64,000 bases of DNA from assembly GCF_000025525.1 (NCBI RefSeq), contig NC_013887.1:444729-508728 (forward strand), given 5' to 3'. Under the pieces are notes generated by a model. The model made no database searches and had not been told where the DNA came from. It saw only the letters and a program-made list of their open reading frames with translations. Of the stretch, positions 57,335-64,000 are shown in pieces. This DNA is from Methanocaldococcus sp. FS406-22 (GTDB lineage: Archaea; AGJL01; Methanococci; Methanococcales; Methanocaldococcaceae). The position numbers and the translations under genes were made by a program. Numbering within the stretch: position 1 is the first letter of the stretch; every line of letters starts with the position of its first letter.

Positions 57335-60300
57335 ATGATACCGATGATATATAAAGAAATGTGTCCTAACTGTAACGGAGAAATAACAAGTGAAAGGTTA
57401 GCTATTGGAGTTTGTGAAAAATGTTTAAAAGAAAAAAATGTTTTTGAAAAGCTAAAATTATGTGAAAAACTTAGAGAAGAGAAAACTTTAAAGGAATTAA
57501 AAAGCTATTGCATCATTTGGAATGAATTTAAAGAGTTTGAGGAATTTGCTAAGAGTTTAGGATATGAGCTTTTAAGCATACAAAAGATGTGGGCAAAGAG
57601 GGTTTTAAAGAACAAGAGCTTTTCAATTGTAGCACCAACTGGAGTTGGAAAGAGTTTTTTTGGAATATTGATGTCTCTGTTTTTAGCTAAGAAAGGGAAA
57701 AGATGCTATATTATATTGCCAACAACACTCTTAGTTAAACAAACCTATGAGAAAATGCTATCCCTTGTAGAAAAAAATAATTTAAATATAAAAGTAGTTG
57801 CATATCATTCAGAACTATCAACAAAAGAAAAGAAAGAAGCAAAGGAAAGAATTGAAAACAACGATTATGATGTTTTAATAACAACATCCAACTTTTTAAC
57901 AAAAAACATGCCAAACTGCAGATTTGATTTTGTGTTTGTTGATGATGTCGATGCATTGTTAAAGGCTTCAAAAAACATCGATAGAACTTTAAAGTTATTG
58001 GGATTTGATGAAGAGATAATAAATGAGGCATATAAAATCATCTACCTAATAAAGATTGGAAAGATTGAGGATGCAATGAAAAAGAGAGAGATTTTAAAAG
58101 AAAAAGTTGCCAAGATAAAGCATGGATGTTTAATTATTGCCTCTGCAACTGGAAAGAGTTATGGAGATAGGGTTAAGCTCTACAGAGAGCTTTTGGACTT
58201 TGAAATTGGATTTGGAATGAACAAGCTTAGGGATGTTGTTGATATTTATGATGAGGAGTTCAGCAAAGAGAAGATTTTAGAGTATATAAAATTATTTGGC
58301 TCTGGAGGAATTGTATTTGTTTCAATTGACTATGGTGTTGAGAAAGCCCAAGAGATTGAAAAATATCTGTTAGACAACAACATTAAAGCAAAATTGATCC
58401 ATTCAAAGGATAAGAAAGGATTTGATGACTTTAGAGAGGGAAAGATTGATGTTTTAATTGGTGTTGCATCATACTATGGGGTTTTGGTTAGAGGTTTAGA
58501 TATGCCAGAAAGGGTTAGATATGCTATATTTTATGGCATTCCAAAGTTTAAAATTAGGCTGAAGGAGTATATAAACAGTTTAAAAGAAAAAGGAGAGTTA
58601 AAGGAAGATATTGACATTGAAGGAAAGACAGAGGAAGAGATTAGGCAAATAATAACTGAAAAGTTAAAGATAAAGAATTTCTCTCTAAGGAAGGAAGATG
58701 ATGAATATCTCCTATTAATTCCAGATGTAAAAACCTATATACAAGCATCTGGAAGGACTTCAAGGATGACAGAGTTTGGTTTAACTAAAGGAGCAAGCAT
58801 TGTGTTAGTAGATGAAAAAGAGATTTTTGAAGCTCTCAAAAAGTATATGCTGTTTATGTATGAGAGTGAATTTAAAAGAATAGATGAGATAAACTTAGAG
58901 GAGTTAATCAAAAAGATTGATGAAGATAGGGAGAAGATAAAAGTCGGAAGGGCTAAAGGAAAAGTTCCAGATTTGCTAAAATCAGTTTTAATGGTTGTAG
59001 AGAGTCCTAACAAGGCAAGAACCATAGCTAATTTCTTTGGAAAACCCTCTGTTAGAAAGATAAACAACAGAAATGTCTATGAAGTCTGTATTGGAGATTT
59101 AAACCTAATTATAACTGCAAGTGGGGGGCATGTCTTTGACTTAGTTACAAAAGAAGGATTTTATGGGGTTAAGATAGAAGATAACTTATACATCCCAATA
59201 TATACATCAATTAAAAAAGTAAATGGAGAGCAGTTTACTGACCAAAAGGATTTAGAGGAGTTGATAAGGCAGTTGATGGAGAAGGGAGAGAAAGTAAATG
59301 CAATGGATGCTAAAGAGAATGTAGAGATTATTAGGGAGATAGCAGATGAGGTTGATGCCATATTTATAGCAACAGATATCGATACAGAGGGAGAAAAAAT
59401 AGGCTATGACATAGCTATAAATGCCCTTCCATTCAATAAAAACATCTATAGGGTAGGATTTAATGAAATCACAAAAAGGGCTATACTAAAGGCTGTAGAA
59501 TCATTTAAGAAAGGAGATAAATTAGAGTTAGATGAAAATAAAGTTAGGGGGCAGATAGTTAGGAGAATAGAGGACAGATGGATTGGATTTAGGTTGAGTC
59601 AAAAGTTGTGGGAAGTATTTGATAAAAACTATCTGTCAGCCGGTAGGGTCCAAACGCCAGTATTGGGATGGATTATAGAGAGATACAACGAGCATAAAAT
59701 AAAAGTACCTTATCTCTCTTTAAAATTAGAAAATGACATCTATATTGGAAAGATTTGGGAGGATGAGTTTGATAAGGATGAGGTTGAGGTTGAAGTAAAG
59801 GTTTATGAGAAGGAAATTCCTCCTCTCCCACCATTCACAACAGATACTTTGTTAGAGGAAGCTACAAAGAGATTTGGCTTAAGTACCGATGAAGTGATGT
59901 CTATAGCTCAAGAACTGTTTGAATTGGGTTTGACGAGTTATCACAGAACCTCTTCAACAAGGGTTTCATTAGATGGGATGAGGGTAGCAAGAGAATACCT
60001 AAAGCTAAATAATATGGAAGATTATTTAAAAAATAGAGAGTATTTCATGGAAGGAGCTCATGAGTGTATAAGACCTACGAAACCAATGGATACTGAGGAG
60101 TTAATAGAGTTTTTAAAGGAAAACAACATAAAACTAACCAAAAACCACATAAAGGTTTATGATTTGATATTTAGAAGGTTTATTGCCTCTCAGATGAAAG
60201 AAGCAGTTGTTGAATATGAAGAGATTTATATAAAAGATTTGGATGAGAAGGTTGAGGGTTATATTGATATAAAGTTTGACGGTTGGAGCAGAATTTATAA

Positions 60301-60694
60301 TTTAAAGTTAAAAAAGCTTCCAAGGATTGAGAAAAGTACTTTAAAAGTTTTAGATAAAAAACTTAGAAAGATTCCAAAAGTTCCATTGTATGATGAGGGT
60401 GAGGTTGTTAAGTTAATGAAAGAGAGGGGTATTGGAAGACCTTCAACCTATGCTCAAATTATCAAAAAGTTGTTAGATAGGGGCTACGTCATAAAAAGTA
60501 GGGATAAAAATAAACTAATTCCAACAAAGTTGGGAATTGATGTCTATAATTATTTGATAAGTAATTATCCTCACTTAATATCTGAAGAGAGAACGAGGGA
60601 GTTAGAGGAAATTATGGATAAGATTGAGAATGGAGAAGTTGATTATTTAGAGGTTTTAAAAGCTTTACATGAAGAGATTTTGAGTATAAAATAA
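57335..60694 (+). CDS. rgy: Reverse gyrase (without intein)
   Basis: 1119 residues. It introduces positive supercoils, the hallmark enzyme of hyperthermophiles. An N-terminal zinc finger (CPNCNGEITSERLAIGVCEKC in parts), a helicase-like half with APTGVGKSFFG (about 101) and VDDVDALL, then topoisomerase IA with TOPRIM ESPNKARTIANFFG (about 555) and DTEGEKIG, and the catalytic Tyr in GLTSYHRTSSTR (about 867). The M. jannaschii protein is about 494 residues longer by an intein, absent here. GGTGTT three bases before ATG. Confidence 0.97.
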   Translation: MIPMIYKEMCPNCNGEITSERLAIGVCEKCLKEKNVFEKLKLCEKLREEKTLKELKSYCIIWNEFKEFEEFAKSLGYELLSIQKMWAKRVLKNKSFSIVAPTGVGKSFFGILMSLFLAKKGKRCYIILPTTLLVKQTYEKMLSLVEKNNLNIKVVAYHSELSTKEKKEAKERIENNDYDVLITTSNFLTKNMPNCRFDFVFVDDVDALLKASKNIDRTLKLLGFDEEIINEAYKIIYLIKIGKIEDAMKKREILKEKVAKIKHGCLIIASATGKSYGDRVKLYRELLDFEIGFGMNKLRDVVDIYDEEFSKEKILEYIKLFGSGGIVFVSIDYGVEKAQEIEKYLLDNNIKAKLIHSKDKKGFDDFREGKIDVLIGVASYYGVLVRGLDMPERVRYAIFYGIPKFKIRLKEYINSLKEKGELKEDIDIEGKTEEEIRQIITEKLKIKNFSLRKEDDEYLLLIPDVKTYIQASGRTSRMTEFGLTKGASIVLVDEKEIFEALKKYMLFMYESEFKRIDEINLEELIKKIDEDREKIKVGRAKGKVPDLLKSVLMVVESPNKARTIANFFGKPSVRKINNRNVYEVCIGDLNLIITASGGHVFDLVTKEGFYGVKIEDNLYIPIYTSIKKVNGEQFTDQKDLEELIRQLMEKGEKVNAMDAKENVEIIREIADEVDAIFIATDIDTEGEKIGYDIAINALPFNKNIYRVGFNEITKRAILKAVESFKKGDKLELDENKVRGQIVRRIEDRWIGFRLSQKLWEVFDKNYLSAGRVQTPVLGWIIERYNEHKIKVPYLSLKLENDIYIGKIWEDEFDKDEVEVEVKVYEKEIPPLPPFTTDTLLEEATKRFGLSTDEVMSIAQELFELGLTSYHRTSSTRVSLDGMRVAREYLKLNNMEDYLKNREYFMEGAHECIRPTKPMDTEELIEFLKENNIKLTKNHIKVYDLIFRRFIASQMKEAVVEYEEIYIKDLDEKVEGYIDIKFDGWSRIYNLKLKKLPRIEKSTLKVLDKKLRKIPKVPLYDEGEVVKLMKERGIGRPSTYAQIIKKLLDRGYVIKSRDKNKLIPTKLGIDVYNYLISNYPHLISEERTRELEEIMDKIENGEVDYLEVLKALHEEILSIK

Positions 60695-60700
60695 TTGGGG

Positions 60701-61678
60701 TTATCCAACATAGTTTAATAGCATTTTCCCTTTTTCACTGATTCTTACATACTTTGACTTTCCAATTTTTTCTGGCTTTTCTATCAACTCCAACTCTAAG
60801 AGTTTTTCAACGACATTTTTATTAATCCAGACCAAATCACTCTGTTTAGTAGAATTAACTGAACTTCTACACTTTTTTCTCCAATCAATAATTTTCTTTA
60901 AATCATCAATATCACTGCCAACAATATCCTTTAACTCTTTAACTAAACTCTTCATTTTTTTAACAGAACCTCCTACCGCCTTAATTAACTCTTTTATACT
61001 CCTCTCATCATATACATCAGCATTCAAAAACTCTTCTTTTGTTAAAATGCTAAGCTCTTTTATTGTTAGCCCCCTACTTCCAGCCCTACCAATAAACTTT
61101 AAAAATATTAATAACTCTTCCCTCGGCAAACTAACTTCAAATGGATAAATCAACCTAATTCCCCTAACTCCAAAACTCCTCGGTAAATAAGAGCAATCAT
61201 ACTTTTCCTTATATTCCTTCCTTAATTTTTCCCTTTCTTTTTCAGAAATATCATCTAATAACCTTTCTGGAATTACATAATAAGGAATAATCTTCGAATT
61301 TTCTTTGTTTAATATCATTGCACAAGTTGTGCCAGCAATACATCCAATTGTAGAACCAGACGATACATTAATATAAAATCTAACGTCCCCAAACTCCTTC
61401 CTCTCATGAGCTATAATATCTTTCATCTTTTTAACAATATCATCCAAATCAAATAAATCTGCTTCCACAACCTCATAATTGACCCTTTTTTCTTCAAACT
61501 TTTTAATAATTGCATTTTTAAATGCTTTTCCCTGTTCTGAATCATTATTCTCAGGCATGCAAATTAAATAAACCTTTTCAGCTCTTCTCATTATCGGAAC
61601 TTCAGTAATTCTATCCACTTCATAACCTTGAACTGCTATATGGACTCCTCCTCTTATTTTTTCTAAGTCATTCATCAT
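60701..61678 (-). CDS. CARF-like sensor with winged helix (DUF6293/HFX_2341 type regulator)
   Basis: 325 residues. The N-terminal half has a Rossmann-like CARF pattern: VHIAVQGYEVDRITEVPIMRRAEKVYLI, a ring-binding-type motif INVSSGSTIGCIAGTTCA in the middle, as in proteins that sense cyclic oligoadenylates. The C-terminal half has a winged helix (AGSRGLTIKELSILTKEEF, VEKLLELELIEKPEKIGKSKYVRISEKGKMLL). GGTGAG four bases before ATG 61678 sets the start. No nuclease domain is present, so it is more likely a regulator. It converges with rgy (6 bp). Confidence 0.75.
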   Translation of the reverse strand: MMNDLEKIRGGVHIAVQGYEVDRITEVPIMRRAEKVYLICMPENNDSEQGKAFKNAIIKKFEEKRVNYEVVEADLFDLDDIVKKMKDIIAHERKEFGDVRFYINVSSGSTIGCIAGTTCAMILNKENSKIIPYYVIPERLLDDISEKEREKLRKEYKEKYDCSYLPRSFGVRGIRLIYPFEVSLPREELLIFLKFIGRAGSRGLTIKELSILTKEEFLNADVYDERSIKELIKAVGGSVKKMKSLVKELKDIVGSDIDDLKKIIDWRKKCRSSVNSTKQSDLVWINKNVVEKLLELELIEKPEKIGKSKYVRISEKGKMLLNYVG

Positions 61679-61701
61679 TTCACTCACCTCATTAAAAACA
61701 G

Positions 61702-61718
61702 TAAGCATAGTATGCTTA
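61702..61718. promoter_or_regulatory. Perfect 17-bp palindrome, candidate operator
   Basis: TAAGCATAGTATGCTTA has two 8-base arms and a central G. It lies 24 bp before the CARF regulator start and 77 bp before the divergent gene at 61795, where a repressor would control both. The half-site with its flank (AGTAAGCAT, A/T, GTA) recurs at 62360-62372. Confidence 0.5.
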
Positions 61719-61794
61719 ATCAATAGTATGTAATATATTCTTTTTGCCATATATACATTATTGGCATCGTAATCTTCGAGATAAGAGGGATATC

Positions 61795-62355
61795 ATGGGT
61801 TCTGCAAATGCTTTTATAATTGTTGGAAGGCCAGATTTCTTGCATAATGGGATTTATCCGACACACTGTTTAATTCTCCACGAGAATGACAAACCATGGT
61901 GGGTTTTAACTCCAATCATGAGATTTTCAAAAGATAAGTCTAAAAACTGTGACATAATCGTTTGGATTCCAACTGTTGAGCATATGCTTGAAGATGCCTT
62001 GCTAATGATTGGAATATACATAATTAAAGACAAAGAGCTCGTTTCACTTGCTAAAAAGTTCTTCAAAAATATGGAAGGGAATAGAATCTGGCTGTATGAG
62101 GATATAGAAAAAGAACATTTGGAAAAACTTAGGGAAGTTTGTAAAAAAGTGTTATCAAAGTATAATCTCAAAATTGTCATGGCAATAACTTTGGATAGCA
62201 CAATACTACACCAAATTGATGTTTTAAAGGACTATAAAATTGAGTGTGAAGTTTGCACTACAAGATTTGGACGATGGAGGAAAGGTTGGAGGGGAGAATT
62301 GAAAGAATTTGAAGAATATGACATTTTAAACAAAAGTAGAAGGTTACTGGAGTAA
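61795..62355 (+). CDS. Uncharacterised 186-residue protein divergent from the CARF regulator
   Basis: I do not recognise the family. It is soluble, with a beta-rich start (ANAFIIVGRPDFLHNG, THCLILHENDKPWWVLTPI), a central helix run (VEHMLEDALLMIGIYIIKDKELVSLAKKFF) and an end with CEVCTTRFGRWRKGWRGEL, in which CxxC and many Arg/Trp could bind nucleic acid or metal. ATG 61795 follows GAGGGAT by three bases; the longer form from 61744 has no site. It shares the palindrome with the CARF regulator. Confidence 0.6.
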   Translation: MGSANAFIIVGRPDFLHNGIYPTHCLILHENDKPWWVLTPIMRFSKDKSKNCDIIVWIPTVEHMLEDALLMIGIYIIKDKELVSLAKKFFKNMEGNRIWLYEDIEKEHLEKLREVCKKVLSKYNLKIVMAITLDSTILHQIDVLKDYKIECEVCTTRFGRWRKGWRGELKEFEEYDILNKSRRLLE

Positions 62356-62359
62356 TGAT

Positions 62360-62372
62360 AGTAAGCATTGTA
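62360..62372. promoter_or_regulatory. Second copy of the GTAAGCAT motif
   Basis: AGTAAGCATTGTA resembles one arm and centre of the 17-bp palindrome at 61702 (AGTAAGCATAGTA). It lies about 95 bp upstream of the gamma-glutamylcyclotransferase-like gene, near a related AGTAAGTATTATT at 62387-62399. A shared regulator would link the two units. Confidence 0.35.
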
Positions 62373-62454
62373 AGGTTACTAAGGTAGTAAGTATTATTTA
62401 TCACTTTGTATATTACATTATTCATGAGCATTACAAACCCCAAACAGTGATACT

Positions 62455-62817
62455 ATGGAGTATGTGTTTGTCTATGGGAGTTTAAGAAAGGGCTTTTGGA
62501 ATCATGAGGCTTATTTAAAAGATAGCAAATTCATTGGAAAAGGCAAAACCAAAGAGAAATATGCCATGTATGCCAATATCATTCCCTACGTTGTTGAAAA
62601 TGAGAAAATCTCTCACATTGTTGGAGAAGTTTATGAAGTTGATGAAAAAACCTTGGAGAGGATTGATTGCCTTGAAGGACATCCACACTTCTATAGAAGA
62701 AAGAAAGTTCCAATAATTTTAGAATCTGGGGATGAAATAGAGGCTTGGATATACTTCTATCCGGAACCTTGTGGAGTTTTGGTAGAATCTGGAGATTATA
62801 AGGACTATAGGGGATAA
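62455..62817 (+). CDS. Gamma-glutamylcyclotransferase-fold protein (GGCT/AIG2-like)
   Basis: 120 residues. VFVYGSLRKGFWNHEAYL is the substrate-binding YGSLRxG loop, and the acidic residue that acts in cyclisation lies in GEVYEVDEKTLERIDCLEGHP. Proteins of this fold release 5-oxoproline from gamma-glutamyl amines or peptides. The true substrate is not known. Its stop is 2 bp before the glutamine amidotransferase gene, so both belong to one operon. Confidence 0.85.
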   Translation: MEYVFVYGSLRKGFWNHEAYLKDSKFIGKGKTKEKYAMYANIIPYVVENEKISHIVGEVYEVDEKTLERIDCLEGHPHFYRRKKVPIILESGDEIEAWIYFYPEPCGVLVESGDYKDYRG

Positions 62818-62819
62818 AT

Positions 62820-63866
62820 ATGTGTGAGTTACTTGGAATTTGCTTTAATAAGAAAGTTAATGTTAATTTATCCTTGAATAGCTTTAAGCATAGGAGTGAA
62901 GAGCATCCGAACGGTTGGGGAATTGCATTCTATCCAGATGGCTTTGTTAGATTGATAAAAGAGCCGATTAAGATGAATGATGCTTTATTAGCTGAATGTG
63001 TTAGATGGACTAAGATAAAATCAAAGATATTCATTGCCCACATAAGAAAGGCGAGTGCTGGAAGTGAATCTTATGTTAATACCCACCCATTCATTAGAAG
63101 ATTAGATGGTAGGGAGATTGCCTTTGCCCATAATGGGACTTTACTTGGATATGAGGATTTAGAGCTTGATGGGTATTATCCAATTGGAGAGACGGATTCA
63201 GAGTATGTATTCTGCTATCTGCTATCTCAAATTGGAAGGAGAGGGATTGAGTGGAATAAGGAGGGGTTTGATGAGTTATTGGATATATTAAGAAGGAAAA
63301 TTAACAAATATGGGGCTTTTAATTGTTTATTCTCTGATGGAGAGTATTTGTTTGCTTATAGGGATTGTAAAGGTAGGAGAAAGTTGCATTTCTTAAAGAG
63401 AAAGCCACCCTATGGAAGAATTAGGTTGGAGGATGAGGATTATGTTATAAACTTGGGGGATGTTAAAAGTGCAAATGAAGAGGGGTTTATTATAGCTACA
63501 AATCCTCTAACTAATGAGAATTGGATGAGTTTTGAAAATGGGGAGTTGATAGTGTTTAAAAATGGGGAGATGATTTACTCTAATAAGAGATTAACTGACT
63601 TAGAATTGAAAATATTAAAAATCCTTAGAGAAAGCCCACATAGGGTTAGTTTAAGAAATATTATTAAAAATCTCAACCGTTTATCTCGAAATATAAGATA
63701 TGATAGTTCTGTTGTGAGAATTGGGATTAGAAGTTTGTTGGATAAGGGATATATTAAGCAGAATGGTACGGATACTGTAAGTTGGAATCATTTAGATGCA
63801 ACGTTTTATACAAAACCAGAGAAGAGGGAAGAGATTGATAGAAGGCTTAGAGAATTTGAATGGTAG
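62820..63866 (+). CDS. Class II glutamine amidotransferase fused to a C-terminal winged helix
   Basis: 348 residues. Cys2 (MCELLGICFN) is the Ntn nucleophile, followed by RSEEHPNGWGIAFYPDG, IAHIRKAS, NTHPFIRRLDGREIAFAHNGTL and YPIGETDSEYVFCYL, all hallmarks of GAT-II domains. From about residue 258 on, DLELKILKILRESPHRVSLRNIIKNL and VVRIGIRSLLDKGYIKQ form a winged helix, a domain not expected in an amidotransferase. GAT-II domains hydrolyse glutamine and pass ammonia on, but no synthase part is present. Confidence 0.85.
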   Translation: MCELLGICFNKKVNVNLSLNSFKHRSEEHPNGWGIAFYPDGFVRLIKEPIKMNDALLAECVRWTKIKSKIFIAHIRKASAGSESYVNTHPFIRRLDGREIAFAHNGTLLGYEDLELDGYYPIGETDSEYVFCYLLSQIGRRGIEWNKEGFDELLDILRRKINKYGAFNCLFSDGEYLFAYRDCKGRRKLHFLKRKPPYGRIRLEDEDYVINLGDVKSANEEGFIIATNPLTNENWMSFENGELIVFKNGEMIYSNKRLTDLELKILKILRESPHRVSLRNIIKNLNRLSRNIRYDSSVVRIGIRSLLDKGYIKQNGTDTVSWNHLDATFYTKPEKREEIDRRLREFEW

Positions 63867-63917
63867 GAAAGTAGGAGAATTTACATTGATTTATCAATAA
63901 AAATGGGGTGATGAGTT

Positions 63918-64000
63918 ATGGATGAGATGGAGGCAATGCAGATTAAAGATTTTGTAAAGGATATGGATAAAACTCAGAGGATTGTTTATTATGAGCAGAA
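63918..64000 (+). CDS. Start of an unidentified gene
   Basis: ATG 63918 follows GGGGTGATGAGTT and the frame (MDEMEAMQIKDFVKDMDKTQ...) is open to the window end. Only 27 residues are visible, charged and helical, so no family can be named. It follows the amidotransferase gene by 51 bp in the same direction. Confidence 0.5.
   Translation, partial: MDEMEAMQIKDFVKDMDKTQRIVYYEQ

Noticed and set aside
61702-61718. Palindrome as a transcription terminator
   Set aside because: No T-run follows on either strand and it lies between two divergent starts.
1-64000. cas genes or selenocysteine (in-frame UGA) genes
   Set aside because: No Cas1, Cas3, Cas6 or Cas10-type protein was seen, and no gene appeared to be broken by a single TGA in an otherwise continuous family protein.

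Overview
The window is about 31% G+C, tightly packed, and carries methanogen-only genes: comA/comD/comE for coenzyme M, a probable F430 synthetase, F420H2:NADP oxidoreductase, an FrhD-type hydrogenase protease and a six-gene pyruvate oxidoreductase operon. It also has reverse gyrase and an intein-bearing IF-2. Together these point to a hyperthermophilic Methanocaldococcus very close to M. jannaschii. It is probably not the M. jannaschii type strain: its reverse gyrase has no intein, and genes I recall from four separate parts of the M. jannaschii map (MJ1598-1602, MJ1388-1391, MJ0251-0269, MJ1486-1514) are joined here. Start codons were chosen mainly by the very regular Shine-Dalgarno pattern of this genome, GGTGAT followed by 3-4 bases and the start codon.

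Layout. 0-3.3 kb: CobT-like gene (partial), PP-loop ATPase, CDP-archaeol synthase, a free-standing ACT protein and homoserine dehydrogenase. 3.4-4.4 kb: CRISPR leader and array 1. 4.5-8.6 kb: S-adenosyl/S-inosyl-homocysteine hydrolase, two small genes, LL-DAP aminotransferase. 8.9-11.8 kb: an accessory patch with a three-repeat CRISPR of a second repeat class, DUF357, a GNAT acetyltransferase, an XRE regulator with two membrane proteins, and a small extracytoplasmic protein. 11.9-15.9 kb: porCDABEF. 16.1-22.7 kb: TPR protein, infB with intein, XTP/ITP phosphatase, signal peptidase. 22.66-24.9 kb: insertion scars, namely a small structured element beside a gene fragment and a vapC toxin gene split by an element of about 297 bp that carries an omega-RNA-like structured RNA. 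24.9-30.2 kb: taw1, comE, comD, comA, radB, frhD, pyrF, ferredoxin. 30.4-32.0 kb: CRISPR array 2 with its leader, inverted relative to array 1. 32.0-36.0 kb: purT, a B12/radical-SAM protein and an FAD oxidoreductase. 36.0-37.6 kb: a tnpB-only insertion sequence. 37.7-61 kb: mcm, pyrC, membrane proteins, an AAA ATPase, a ClpP-like protease, fno, RNase Z, wecB, hef, a MacB-type ABC system, a histone-fold protein, taw3 and reverse gyrase. 60.7-64 kb: a CARF-type sensor-regulator facing an unknown gene across a perfect palindrome, then a gamma-glutamylcyclotransferase-fold protein and a class II glutamine amidotransferase fused to a winged helix.

The most notable signals are: two homologous CRISPR leader-array units in inverted orientation around a 26-kb segment, lying where gene order differs from M. 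jannaschii; old repeat variants at the leader-distal ends with compensatory changes that keep the hairpin; the element in vapC and its resemblance to the structured 3' end of the tnpB element; and the CARF regulator with a candidate operator. No cas genes, tRNA or rRNA genes were recognised in the window.
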